64,000 bases of DNA from NCBI GenBank assembly GCA_950295325.1, contig OX485808.1:10850501-10914500 (forward strand), written 5' to 3'. A program made the position numbers and the translations under genes. A model generated the notes under the pieces. It did no database searches. It was not told the origin of the DNA and saw nothing but the letters and a program-made list of their open reading frames with translations. Positions 34,392 to 46,944 of this stretch are shown here, piece by piece. The DNA comes from Polytrichum commune. Lineage: Eukaryota > Streptophyta > Polytrichopsida > Polytrichales > Polytrichaceae. The first letter of the stretch is position 1. Every line of letters starts with the position of its first letter.

Positions 34392-37300
34392 ATGAAGACG
34401 TCAAGTCCAGCGGCGGGGGGGACAGGGTCGGACTGGTGCGATATGAGCGTAAAGTGTAGGTGTAGATGGAGGTGGGCGAATATTGGACTCTGTTCCAAGT
34501 GCCATGACAAGCTACAGCACAGAGGTTGCGGCCTCTCATCAACCTTCCTCTTCTTTCTTTCCTCCGTTCTCCTCTTTAGCTCCTTAGGGATACTCTTTGC
34601 CTGGTTAGCGTTCTCACCTTACAAGCAGCTCAACAACGCTGGAGCACTTGGCTGCCAGCCTGATAACGAAGGCTCTTGGAGCATTGGAGTGTACAAAGGC
34701 AGCTCCCCTTTCGCGTTGCAACCGATAGAAATGGTGAGTAATAATAATAATACTCTTCTTTCTTTCTTTCCTCTTATATATATGCTTTGATTGATAAGTC
34801 TCCAGTCGATTGACGAAGGCTGGTTAAATTCAATGGAGCATGCCAACAAAGCAGAGAGTTGCCAGTTTACCATAAATTTGATACTCTCAACGTTCTTGCA
34901 AGAAACTATTGAAATTTCTCAACGGCTCATCGTGCTTGTGACTCTCAACGAATTGGTTTTTATGAATGCAAATGTTCACCTTAGTGGTTGAACTTTTTTC
35001 TTTTCTACAAAATGGCGGCGGGCTGGCCGGCCTTTCGTTACTTTGGCGAGTGTAATTTGGAGGTGCACTCTTGTGGATACCTCAAATCAGGAATTCAAAG
35101 ATCATTTATTAAAATTTGAATTTCATAGAGGCGTGCTGCTTTCGTTTTTTCATGGTTTAATGCAATCCCGAAAAAATGAGGTTGAAGTTGAAGCGCTGGA
35201 TAGTTAAATTGTTAGCATCACCAATGAAGATTTTCAAGACCTATTGCCAAAGGAAGTCTCCTCAGATTAGGGCTGAATGTGCTTCTGCTTTCCTTTAACG
35301 AATGCCTGTGATATCAGAGTACGAAGGAATTGCTCAAATGCTGAATTGCTTATTATGAAATATCTGCAACAGGTTTCAGGTTTCTGATAACTACACCAAT
35401 TATGTAATTTAGTGTGTACTGCAAATTTAGAGCGGTTATCCTTTTGTGTCAGGAATTGAGAGGTACCATGACTAGATTGAAAGTGTAATAACCGCCAGCA
35501 AAGTATCTTACATGAAAAGAATCTCCTAAATACTGTGATTGACACTTGATGAATACTCGGTGTAGTATGGGAGCTGCTTTTTAGTTTCCCTTGAATGTTC
35601 TTGTCCCAATATTTTCTACGAACACCAAGTCTTCTCGCTATCTATTTGTTGATTCCTTAGCCCTGTTAACTAAAATCCAGCCCAGATTTCATTTTTGTGG
35701 ATGTTACAGTGAGTGCAATATTTGTGAACTCAACCTGGACTCTGCATATTTGTTCTATTTTGCTTCATACTGAGCCTGGAGTGCTTTAACTTGCTCCACC
35801 GATTTACTTACTAAGACATCTGTTAAAGTGCTGGGAGAGTAGAAGTAGAAGTTCCGCGATGTCCTTGAACTGTTAGTTGTTCAAGTTATTATTTTACATG
35901 GTATAGGTGTTGAAACCGTAAGTGTTACTTTGGGATATATTTACACACAATTATGATAGTTAATTGCAACATTTTCTGTGTATTGTTTGAGCTTCTACAG
36001 CCTTGTACTAGTTATTCTGGAATTGGAGAAAATTTATTTCTTGAAGATATGGTGCTGAAACCGTCTTGTGTTTGCAGGCAAATGAAAAGAACGACAAAGC
36101 AGCAGCTTGGCCTGTGGCTAATCCAGTATTCACATGTGCATCTGTGACATCCAGGAGCTATCCTAGCAATTTTGTGGCAGACCCCTTCTTATACATCCAT
36201 GTAAGAATAAGGAGATAGTATATTTGGCTTTCTGAGCATCCAATTATTCTGAGTAGGAAGGGATTTTATTAAGCTGCAATTAGTTCTTCATTTGTCCCTC
36301 AGTTCGTAGTTTTTGTGATTTCAGGGATTGCACATTCCAAGATAGGTACTCAAGGATGATGATATCTTACCATTACTGTCGAATCAGAAGACATTGACCT
36401 GACAAAGCTTCCGGTTCTGGGATTACACATTGTGGATAATGCTATACTACTTGACATGTGTTATCTGTCTTTGGCCAAAACATGAGAGATATTGTATGTC
36501 TCCACTTAGATTAAGTACACTGGGTCATCATCTCAAATTGTATGAGCTGAGGGAGATTCATTTTGGATTCTTAGTGTATCAAGAATGCTCCCAAAGTAAC
36601 ACACTTCCAACTAAGCTAGCACCCTGAGATTTTGAAAAACTTCTATATCTAGATTTCCAAGCAATTTGGAAACTAAATGATCTTAAGTTGTATTGTCTAA
36701 TAGTTGCATCACTATCGTGCTATCTTAGTCTTGTACGAAATCCTTATGGTAGTATGGATTTTGACTATATTTCTCTGTTATATTGCAGTTCAATTGAAGG
36801 TTACCAGATCTAATAAGTTCTTTCTAGTTAAGATTGTGATGCGGGTCCAACATGTTCAAACTTGAATATGAGATTTGAGATAAAGAGCTTGGCAAAGGCT
36901 TGCTGGATAGCAACATGGTAATTAGGGTTATGGGGATGATTTTGGCAATAATGTTTTTGTGATTTCTACCTGCAGGGCTCAAAGATGTACTTGTTTTTTG
37001 AGTCAAAGAACAGCATCACCATGCAAGGAGACATAGGTGTAGCAGAAAGTTCAGACCAGGGAGCCACATGGACATTTTTGGATATTGTACTTGATGAAGA
37101 GTGGCATCTATCATATCCATTTGTTTTTGATTATGATGGCGAGGTAATCTTGCTCACTGCTCAATTTAGTTGGTCTGGTAATTGATTACTTATATAATGA
37201 TGTCTTTTGTTCTTTCCTGACTGTAGTGAAGGGGATTGCATAGATATGATCATACATGTAAAATCTGATGTGCATCCAGGACAAATATTGATTGAAACAA

Positions 37301-38996
37301 ACCTTTCTGCTCAATGCAGGTGTATATGATGCCTGAGGGTAGTGCAAATGGGGACCTACGCCTTTACAAGGCCTTGGAATTCCCGAGGCAGTGGAAGCTG
37401 GAGAAAATTCTAATCGATAAGCCTCTGATAGATGCATCAATGGTTGAGTACAGTGGCCAACACTGGATCTTTGCGTCTAACTCCCATCGGTTTGGTTCAC
37501 AAAAAAATGGAGAACTTGAAATATGGGTTGCTTCAACACCCCTAGGTCCATGGAAAGAGCATGACAAGAATCCTGTTTTAAATGGGGCCAAGAGTTATGG
37601 AGCAAGGAGTGGTGGAAGGCCTTTTGTACATGAAGGCAAGCTTTATCGCATTGGACAGGATTGTGGGAATGGTTATGGCAGCCGTCTTCGTGCCTTCCAT
37701 GTCAATACTCTGACAAAAGATAGGTTTCATGAGGTTGAGGTGCAGATGGGTTTTGAGGACTCCAAGAAAGGTCGCTATGCATGGAATGGTGTACGATACC
37801 ATCATATGGATGTCCATCACCTTCCATCAGGGGATTGGATAGCTGTCATGGATGGAGATAGAGTTCCTTCAGGGGACTTATCCATGAAGTATGCATTAGG
37901 GTCTGGAGCTCTCCTACTGCTGTTGTCCCTGAACACAATGGCAGGCATATTGTTTGGGTATGTGCGTTGCATGTTTCCAGTGGGGTATGTGATGCCAGGG
38001 AAGAAAACTGAGGCACTCTTGCCATGGGTTCGACCTCAGCTCCCATCCCGCCTCTACAAGGCAGCCAGCCGCCTGAACAGAAGTAGTTCATCTCTTCGCG
38101 GAAAACTACGAATTAAATCCTGCATGGGGTGTTTGTTTCTCCTTGCAAGCTTCATCATCTGTGTTGTTGCTGTCTGCATTGTAGTGAATTGCTTCTTTGG
38201 TGGAAATGGAGCAGAGGAGCCTTATCCTCTCAATGACCGATATTCTCAATTCACAATGATAGCCATGACATATGAAGCTCGTTTGTGGAACCTCCAGATG
38301 TACATCAAGCACTATTCAAAGTGTGCATCTGTTCGTGAAGTCGTGGTTGTATGGAACAAGGGCAATCCTCCTGACGCAGTCGCTGATTTTGATTCAGCCG
38401 TACCTGTCAGGATTCGGGTCGAGGCAAACAATTCTTTGAATAATCGTTTCAAGCCTGACCCAGAGATCAAGACAAAGGCTGTTTTTGAGCTGGATGATGA
38501 TATCATGATGACATGTGATGATGTGGAGAGGGGCTTCAAAGCATGGCGTGAACATCCCGACCGGCTGGTTGGGTTTTACCCACGTCTGATTGATGGCAGC
38601 CCTCTAAAATACAGGAATGAAAGATATGCTCGTTCCCGAAAGGGTTACAATATGATTCTTACTGGTGCAGCTTTTATGGATAGTGAAATTGCATTCAGCA
38701 AATACTGGAGTAAGGAGTCTGAACCGGGGCGAGCCATGGTTGATGATCTATTCAACTGTGAGGATATTTTGATGAACTTCATCTTAGCAAATGGAACATC
38801 AGATCGTGCAGTTGAGTATGTGCACCCTGCTTGGGCACTTGACACCTCTAAATTATCAAGCTCAGCTATCAGTCGTGACACCCAGGGTCACTATAACAAG
38901 CGGACAAACTGTTTATTAAGGTTTTCTGAGCTATATGGAGGAGTCCTATTGAAGAAGTGGGAGTTCAACAGCCGGAAAGATGGCTGGGATTTTTAA
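34392..38996 (+). CDS. GINT1: Glucosamine inositolphosphorylceramide transferase 1-like (GT64)
   Basis: Expected to add a glucosamine or N-acetylglucosamine-type sugar to glycosyl inositolphosphorylceramides, the main plant sphingolipids, in the Golgi (family knowledge). Exons are 34392-34733, 36078-36200, 36976-37143 and 37320-38996; all are phase 0 with GT-AG introns, giving 769 residues, close to the length I recall for the Arabidopsis protein. Order: an N-terminal membrane segment at about 50-75 (STFLFFLSSVLLFSSLGILF); a beta-propeller-like region at about 125-395 (FVADPFLY, ESKNSITMQGDIG, GGRPFVHEGKLYRIGQDCG); two further hydrophobic segments near 402-424 and 479-504; and the GT64 domain from about 521, with FELDDDIMM (metal-binding DDD at 603-605), FYPRLIDG, FNCEDILMNF and a C-terminal HYNKRTNCL. 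No lesions. Confidence 0.93.
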
Positions 38997-40292
38997 CACA
39001 AGTAGAGAGCTAGTGCTTCAGCCTGGTATGTGCTGTATAATGTTTCTCTTCTTTCTTTTTTATTTGTATACTAGTATACTACCATTCGTGGCTCTGATAC
39101 TTTTGAGCTTCTCCCAATCATTCACACAATCTTCAGCATATCCTTGCTCAAAGGAGTGCTGATATCACTGTCAATCTTGAAGGGTCTTCTATTTGGATTT
39201 TGGACCTTTGACAGGTGTACTTTTACTCTGGCCTCTGTTAGTTACCATTTATTCCTCCTCGAGGTTCGTTCCTTCCAAGTTATGTTGTGGCGTTGGAAGG
39301 ACAAATCATATTTCTCCTTTTGGTAAGCAAGATCAAAGGATGATGTCACCATCAGAATTCTTTTTGACAAAATAGAGTATTTTGCATATACCATACAATG
39401 GTATTTTGTATCACACACTATGGCTGGATTAAGTAGTCATTGACGAGCTACATTTCATCTTGATTCTTCACTAGTGCCGGAACGTAGTTTCCACCTGGAG
39501 TCAAGTGGATCTCATCCAATACAGGAATGACCTGTGGGATAGTTTCAGGGAAACTATTGTTAATAGTGGTGTGGGAAATTGGCTGGTGCCTTTGGCGGTG
39601 ATGCAGTTGACATGAAGTCCTGTGACTTAGCTTTTTGGAAGTTAAAAGTGGGACGAATCCCCTTGAATGTAGAGGAACCAGTTTTGGTAAGAAACTTGTT
39701 TATCATGTCTGAATCCATGATGTACTTATGTTGCAGAAGATACTCTTGCAGGTGAAATAGAGTTTGTGAAAAAACATGTTTTGAAATATGTACAGTGGAA
39801 GGGAGATATACGGAAAACAGTGAAAATAAGCTGATTTGGCCAGGAGTGGCTTGAAATTTGTGCAATATTTTTTGGAGAGGGAGTAGAGGAAATGCTGAGG
39901 GATGCAAGTCGGTTCATAGTTTTATTTTATGTTAATAATTAGTTACATTTTCTCATAGACACAATTCAAACCCCCTACTTGTGTAATAAAGACTCTTTAA
40001 TTTGAGTATAGGATAATCCTACTTTCCATACGAATGCACACAAAACGGTCAACTCAATGGCACCCAAAAGTGATTGTACATTGTCGAACAATATTGAGTG
40101 GTTTTTGAACAAACTCATCTTCAATAGACAACCCTGAACAATTCACATGCTCTTTTTACATTTGAAAATTGGATACGATATTGCACAAGCTTGTGCATGT
40201 GTATGTAGAATTGCACATTCCATTGATAGTAAAAAAAATATGTTGCAAAGCCAAATGAGAAACCATATACAAATACTTAGTTCTGTTCAAGT
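38997..40292. other. GINT1 3' region and intergenic spacer
   Basis: No gene is visible. The first few hundred bases are presumably the 3' UTR, but no confident polyadenylation site was chosen. Confidence 0.4.
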
Positions 40293-41345
40293 TTACAAAA
40301 TCTTTAGTAATTGGTCTAGTGACCCGTATTCTTCAACACGATCTTTAATTCTTCGTGGCATGCTTGCATAAAGCGCCATGCAATCAAGTTCACTGAAATT
40401 GGGATACAATGTATACACATACTCACACAATTCTTGGATACCTCTTGGAGGTGTCGTAAATTCGTTCAGGTGTCGCTTGAGAAGTGCCCAGAAGTGTTCA
40501 ATGGGATTCAAATCCGGAGATTGTGCATGCCATTGCAGGAGTTGAAATGGTTGTGATGCCAATCATTATTGCACGATCTTACTTGTGTGCTTGGGATCAT
40601 TATCATGTTGAAAGACCAACCTACTTGGATCCAAATTGTAATTATGTATAGTGGACCATAAGAAAATTTCTAAAGTAAATTTGTATACATGCCTATCCAT
40701 CTAACCTTCAATTTTGTACCATGCTCCCGGCCCAAAAGTTGTCATGCATCCCCATATCATCACCAACACACCACCATGCTTCATGGTCTGATGGACAAGT
40801 TGAGGTCCAATGCATTCTCCATCTTCAATTGAACACCATGACCTATCATTTGAGTTAAACCTACTTATCTTTGTCTCGCCACTGAAAATTATGCGTTATC
40901 AATCATCAATGGTCCAATTCTTATACCTTTGAGCAAATCTTAGGCGTGCGAGAACATGTTTACGACTAAAAAACGACTTCCTTTGTTGCACTTATGCACC
41001 CAATCCAACCTCTCTCAAAGCATGCCTCATAGTGCTGTCAGACAACAATTTACTTGTTTCAGATTGTAATTGTTTTGTTGTCGTAGATGCAGTTCCAAGT
41101 CAACTTTCAATTACAAGAGTGACACAACGCCTCTTCTCTTGGTCTGCAAGAAGCTTTGGATGCCCTCCTCTTTGTCTCTCAATCTCATCCCCTACATCCT
41201 TCTTCAGATGCACTCTAGAGGATTGGCTCATACCCACTAAAGCGGCAACTTTGCAAGTAGAAACATCGTTTCTAAGTTGCACCAAAGCTCGGTGCTTTTG
41301 TTCTTGAGACAACGGAGGCATACGGCTACAAATGATTCTACACAT
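40293..41345 (-). pseudogene. Tc1-like (DD34E) transposase, full length, seven stops
   Basis: A single minus-strand frame runs 1,053 bases from ATG (41,345) to a terminal stop (40,293), about 350 codons, the usual Tc1 length, with no frameshift. It opens with a helix-turn-helix region (VAALVGMSQSSRVHLKK, then RGGHPK). It continues through RHALREVGLGA, NRSWC-like SNDRSWCSIEDG and MIWGCM, then VFQHDNDPKHTSK and SPDLNPIEHFWALLK. From the first Asp of HDND to the Glu of NPIE there are 34 residues between, hence DD34E. Seven in-frame stops interrupt it: 41,100; 40,992; 40,899; 40,896; 40,701; 40,566; 40,563. The first catalytic Asp, expected in the FSDE motif, is Gly (40,878-40,880). It is dead. 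TIRs were not found. Confidence 0.88.
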
Positions 41346-42602
41346 TGCACCTCATGTACTATGGAACCAAGGCTACACGATACACAAGAAATCCCACAAT
41401 GTTCTTAAATATGCAATGCACACAAAGATGTTGATGTTGGAAAAGTGGTGGCTAACAAAAACGAGTACTGTTATCCTAACCACTTGAACATTTCCTATTT
41501 AGAAACCCTAAACCCTTTTCACTTTTTGATTTCACATTTATGCAATTGATTACTTGGACTCTTGCTTTGATCACTTGATCACTTTGTTTTCTAATTTGAA
41601 TTAGTTGACAATGGGAGCCGAAGTTGAGTTTGTGTACAACGTACTTAGTTTTGTTCGTAACTGTAAGTGGTGTGAAACAACACCTATCCAATCATCATTG
41701 CATCCTTTTGGGCCATCATTTTTATAATCAACCATTTTTGGGTTCACACAACAATCCTTCTATCCCTAGTCTAGTGCACCAATAGTGGTCATTCATAGTT
41801 TTTGGTTTTCCTACCTTACATGTTTTGTGTGGTCGAGGTTGTTTTAACTAAGTTTGTCATTATTTGTTGTAATGTAAAGGCATCCGATGAGCTCTTCTTT
41901 TTATTTTATTTGATAGAAAATGTAGTGTCAATGAATTGAATCCAAGGGGAAGAACATGCCCACTTGGAGGGGTGATGGAGCTTCTCAAGCACGTTCACAC
42001 TGGCACGTAAGAAGAACTCTCACTTGGAGAATCCCAAACCAAGGACAATTCCATACCAGTAAGAGAAAAGAAGAAGAAGAATGAGTGACAAACAACACAA
42101 GAAGCCACATGACATTCTTTAGTTGCAGTGAGCCATTCCATTCTAAACTAATCAACCAGTGCTGGGGCTATTAGTTTTATCGGATTGAATCTACTTAGAC
42201 AAACATCTTGGAGGCATAAATCTTGCACATTTTATGACAAATCAAGCTCTGCTCCAAATCTGCCACATTTGATCCTGGCCCCATCCAACTTGGTCGCTCT
42301 ACGAGATAATGTTATGCACCCATAGAACACTCTTCAACTCTTGTCCATTGTTGATATCCATGGATCAATTACACATTGTCCGCATCTTGTAGGACTTTGA
42401 GATTGAATTTGAAGCCACTTGGGGCAAGTGTGACCAAGCATGAGTTATATATATATATATTTTAAAGTATGTAAGAGCCAATGACATGTATAATTGATGT
42501 GGTTTCCATCATTGATGCTAGCCGGATGTTTTGGTGGATTCTACACATTTATTGCTTCTGACAGTTTATAGATCCGACATCCATTAAAAGCCACTGAAGA
42601 AT
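41346..42602. other. Gene-free stretch
   Basis: No gene. A short TA run lies at 42,450-42,462. The right end of the Tc1-like element should lie near the start of this interval, but I could not recognise it. Confidence 0.45.
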
Positions 42603-42610
42603 GTTATGTA

Positions 42611-43002
42611 CAATGTTCAAGATTGAAGTCTTCAATGCCCTTCAAATGCGATTTGGCCCTTCAAAATATACCTCTCTCAAAACAACCCTTCAAAACGTAA
42701 CCCCAAATTGAAATTGAAGACATCACTTGAAGTCCTCAATATAATCTGCCCACCACAAGAACCAACAAACGAAGGGCATTGTCACTACAAGAAGTGGAGT
42801 TAGATGGTTGATTCTTAATTCTTCACATTGTTCTGGAAACATGTACCATATAATTCATGCACACATTTAATACGAGTTTTCTATTTCATTTCTATATTCT
42901 TAGAATGACGTCTTGGATTTGAACCAGCCCTTTAATTGAAGGGCTGAAATTTGAGAGCCCTTCAAAATGAAACTCATACGTGGGCTTCAATCTTGAACGT
43001 TG
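42611..43002 (+). mobile_element. hAT-type MITE with exact 8-bp TSD
   Basis: The left end CAATGTTCAAGATTGAAG and the right end, reverse complemented, CAACGTTCAAGATTGAAG give an 18-bp TIR with one mismatch. GTTATGTA lies directly outside each end (42603-42610 and 43003-43010). The 392-bp element has repeated CCCTTCAAA motifs near its ends (about 42,639, 42,658, 42,685, 42,959) and an inverted pair around 42,930-42,945. Subterminal repeats of this kind are the usual hAT transposase-binding layout. Its termini differ from the complete hAT at 23 kb, so that element is probably not its source. Confidence 0.85.
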
Positions 43003-43127
43003 GTTATGTAGTACCTAAGTTTCCCATTCCAATCAATAATTAGCCTATTCTAGCTACGGAGGATGCCTCTGGCCCCCCAAGTTTAGTAAAAAAATAGATG
43101 AGAAGCCTAACCAATATTATTCAACTG

Positions 43128-43543
43128 CATGGTTATGTTCCATTCTATATTAAGCATATGACATGGGCCTCCGCTATCGTACCTTCACGGGGAGAAACTT
43201 AGAAAATAAGAAGAAACTGATGTTGATATGAATAATGAATGATGTTGGTATGAATAGTGATAATATTGTAAATAATGTCAATATTTTTAATGATAGTGCT
43301 ACTATGATAGTATTTTCAGTGAATAATGCCGGGATGAACAATGTTTCGTATGAATAGTGCTAGGTCGAACAATGATTCCCATGAATAGTGTTATGAGTAT
43401 AACTCCACCCAAATTTCCAAGTATTAGCATGAATGTACGAATAGTAAACAAATATTCTTACTTTGTTTGGGGGCTTTCCAAAATATAATTGACATCTTCC
43501 AAGGTCATGGAACCAACCCACATGGTTGAATAATGTTATGCCT
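43128..43543 (-). repeat. Repeat E, copy 2, uninterrupted
   Basis: Inverted and uninterrupted relative to 9,420-10,205. Read on the minus strand it begins CATAACATTATTCAACCATG and includes CTTGGAAATTTGGGTGGAG, then TTATACTC at the point where copy 1 carries MITE D, then GGAGGCCCATGTCA and ATAGAATGGAACATAACC. Confidence 0.75.
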
Positions 43544-43922
43544 CCTATGTGATAGGACAACTCTTATTATGTTGAAGCTCTCTTGTCCATGTTGCCGTCC
43601 CATACATAATGCACTCAAGTGGACGCCACACAACCGGCGGTTTTCACAAAAAGCCGTCTGGGACCGGAGAGGTGAAACCCAATGTTTTGAAACTTGGAGC
43701 CACACTACATGTGCAAATGAGCTGTCGTTTTCATCAGTTTAGTGACACCCCACCTCAAAGACGACTACTTTATTAAAAGATTCAAATATCAATTTGAAAC
43801 ATCTACAACCCGCTGCTACATTCTTATTGGCTCCCGAAATGATGGGCCGTGTTTTCCCCCCATCATTTTTCAAGAGTTATTTGGCTCTATGAGAAGGCAA
43901 ACTCCCATTCCCAGCTCCTAGT

Positions 43923-44330
43923 TCAATGAAGAATCAACTTTTTATTTAGCTCCCAAAAGGCTAGGAAGCTGACGTGAATGGGAGAAACCTCCAGTTTCAC
44001 AGCATGTGTGTACCCCCCTCCCCCTTCATCTTGGATGAGATACTTAACTTTGTTGGCATGCCACTGCTCTTGATTAAACACCCAATCACTACGTTCAATC
44101 CAAATAGTCCAAAGGGTGTGTTTCCCTAACAAGGTGTAAAATTGCTTTCAATTTTGCAACGGACTTACAAGATACTCTCTTCTAGTGAAAGCAATGCACG
44201 ATTCTCAACATGTTGCCATTAAACTCAAACAAAATGCGAGTCCCCCAAGTTCCATGCCCTTTTTGGCCTGGAAGCATTCCCAGAATCTGTGATGAATGGA
44301 TTCAATGAAGTTGGGGAGACATAAAGCGAG
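43923..44330 (-). pseudogene. LINE-type reverse transcriptase, 3' fragment
   Basis: The minus strand reads HHRFWECFQ near 44,268-44,295 and then, in another frame, LGKHTLWTIWIERSDWVFN (about 44,075-44,130) followed by QEQWHANKVKYLIQDE. This follows the zinc-binding tail of plant non-LTR retroelement reverse transcriptases, where an HRFWEC-type motif precedes a TIWxERNxxVFN-type motif. At least one frameshift and one stop separate the pieces. No poly-A tail or target duplication was found. The family call is from motif memory. Confidence 0.55.
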
Positions 44331-44459
44331 ACATAAGCTTTTGCACATCATGCGATTGAATCATAAGCTGGAATACTCCACATTTGTTTACAAAGTGAAA
44401 AAAAGCCAAACATCAACCTATTGTGATTGAAAATATACAAGGTATGTGGGTGTTATTTG

Positions 44460-44840
44460 GTTCGATTGTCTTGTTCTCCAACTTCTACCGATCAGATTTA
44501 CATAACAAAACTCGTGTAGCATTGGCAAATCTACTATGAAACATCACAAAAAACCGGACTGCAAATCGGACCTCCCCTAATTTAGTTATGGTTATCGGAA
44601 GCGCATGTTTATTGATTTCTCAACTGGTTACATTAGATCCTCCCAATCGTGTTCACTATTTAGTGTAGATCGATTATTAATTTTTAAAGACGTAGCCCAG
44701 TCTCTTTTAAACATATGTCTTTATGATGTTTGCTCTTTGGTCCTCACTGAACCACATACCAATCAGATATAGGGGTTTGATTAAAGAAACAAGCCACTTA
44801 AGACCCATGTACCTTAGTTGGTTACCGGCTTACATGCAAA
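44460..44840 (+). repeat. Dispersed repeat shared with 5.9-6.3 kb
   Basis: Same orientation and block order as 5,910-6,300. Class unknown; no coding capacity. Confidence 0.65.
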
Positions 44841-45642
44841 CTTGATTATCCATTGCCCTATAAGAATAGAATATGTAAAAATATATGGTTGTTTACCAAT
44901 AAGTTGGGACTACCAACTTCACGGATCATCAATGACCGCATCATCAATTCTCATTAGTAGCCCACATGTCTTTGTACAATTATTGACAATTTGGTTGTAA
45001 GGTAGACAACCCCTATTTGGTTACTTTTTATTATTAGGACATCTATATTTGAGTGGTATGTGGTTTGGTGTGGCTTCAAGAATGGACACCAAAAAGATAA
45101 TAGAAATAACATTGGTGTTTTAAGTTACACTGACATGAATGGGAGCATGTGCTTCTGTACTTTGATCGTGTTTTACCAAGCTTCAAGGTAGGATTCCTTC
45201 TCTTCCTTCCTTTTTGAGGGTGAGCTCCTTTGGGTAACACATGCCTCCGGTAGAGGTAATACAATCTTTTAGAGTGGGTGCACTGATAGTTGTTTGTTAT
45301 CTATAGTAGTTTTCATGTGATGAGGACTGGATATGTGAGATATTTAATGATTATTTGATGCATATGTTTCATAAGCTTTTTTATTTCACTGCCAAGGGAG
45401 GGGGGGGGGGGATTTTGAGTCTTTCTAGGGCTTGGATTGCTCCTCTTATGCTTGATGTAATGGTGATGAGTGAGTTTACCTTCCATCCTTTGTTTCGAAG
45501 TGTTTGTATTGGTGATTTGTACTTGTTGAGTTTTTCATGGATGGTGGTGGTGGAGAATTGGTCATGGCAGTAGGTAAATCTACAAATTATATGGTGTTGG
45601 GTGGTGTTGGATCTAGTGGGGGTTGGTTGTCGTTAGGGGCTC
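44841..45642. other. Gene-free stretch
   Basis: No gene. A 12-base G run lies at about 45,400-45,411. Confidence 0.5.
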
Positions 45643-46234
45643 TTAAGGTATTGAGGCCTTAAAGTGACACTAGAAGAAACTTTTTCTATTTCAAGAAGGT
45701 CAAGTAGCTTGGAAAAATTTCAAAAAAATAATTCCATAGATTAGTAATTCTATACAAAGTCTACAAACAAAAACCCAAAAAATAATAAATTCATATGTCA
45801 CTTACATAAGTTCTCAAATTTGTCTTAAGGAAAGAGCCTTTTAGTCTCAACTAGGGGGATCTATAGATGTTGGATAGCTAAGGGAGAATCACTACAAAAT
45901 CAACCTTATTGCAAGTGAGGATCTTCTATTAAATGATGGTGTTGTTCCCCTCTTGTGGATCACTTCTTACATTGCCTAGTTGAGTCGATAGATCCCTGAT
46001 CAACCATTATGATTGGCCAAAATTGGTGCTCTTCTAGAAGTGTTCTTGTATCCTTCTAAAACCGCTATTATAAATGGCCAAGTGGTGCTATTGTATACTT
46101 CATGCTGCATTTAATAAATTGCTTTTAACAATGACTTACTTGATGGCACCGTTGCACTCACTTGTTGACGGCTTAAGGATTAAAAATAGGTGTCACCAAA
46201 GGGAAGGTGTTACTTTAAGGCCTTAGCACCTTAG
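45643..46234 (+). mobile_element. MITE-like element, about 590 bp
   Basis: The left TTAAGGTATTGAGGCCTTAA and the right end, reverse complemented, CTAAGGTGCTAAGGCCTTAA form an inverted pair that continues through AGTGACAC or AGTAACAC. TTA flanks both ends. No coding capacity and no second copy seen here. Confidence 0.55.
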
Positions 46235-46520
46235 TATGCATAAGATGTCCGGTCTTAGTCTAGTCATGTGCACAGGGTGAGAATGCATGAGCATCGGAGT
46301 AGCCAATCAGGGATTGTTATGTCTTGGAGTCTACAGTTTTGATTGTTGACATTGATCGGAGTTTAGAATATCATGTGTTTGTTTAATTAGAGCATGTGAG
46401 CTATTTAATGGATTACATTGTTGTGTATTGATATTCGTAGCCCTTTTATGTGTTGGTTGGGCATGTGGATAAGAGGTGTGGGTCATGTATCTATATTTGT
46501 TACATACATAGTGTTAGGGA

Positions 46521-46530
46521 GGGGGGGGGG
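46521..46530. repeat. Poly-G run
   Basis: Ten consecutive G, one of at least nine such G or C runs of ten or more in the window. Confidence 0.9.
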
Positions 46531-46555
46531 TGTGGGGTTATTGAATGCATTATTA

Positions 46556-46771
46556 CACTGAATATGATATTTGATGTCACATACTATTTGGAATCACGTA
46601 ATGTAATATTTATTTACTGTCTATCTCATACTTTACCAACAAATATAAGTTCGTTGTTTGGACATTATAGAACATTAACAACTTTACTTGGTAAAAAAAT
46701 GCATCAATAGTAAAAAGATATAGCAGTGTGTAAATCCAAATAGTAAGTGACACTAAATATCATATTTAGTG
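46556..46771 (+). mobile_element. MITE family C, best-preserved copy
   Basis: The left end is CACTGAATATGATATTTGAT and the right end, reverse complemented, is CACTAAATATGATATTTAGT. The arms match for about 40 bases with few differences, through CACTTACTATTTGGA. TA flanks both ends (46554-46555 and 46772-46773). The 216-bp body includes TTGTTTGGACATTATAGAAC and ACTTTACTTGGTAAAA. Confidence 0.8.
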
Positions 46772-46918
46772 TAGTGGTTTTTCTGGTTTCATGCCATGCT
46801 TTGGAGAGGTTTTCTTTGTATACTACAGATGTGCCTTGTGTGTGTTGATTGGGATGTGTATATTGTATAGGGTTAGTATGTTTGGAGTGAGAGTGTTTAG
46901 TATTTGCTGGTTGCTTGG

Positions 46919-46944
46919 TTTTTTTTTTTTTTTTTTTTTTTTTT
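46919..46944. repeat. Poly-T tract, 26 bases
   Basis: An uninterrupted T run followed by a second T8 block. A 161-codon minus-strand frame that reads through it as polylysine is an artefact. Confidence 0.95.
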
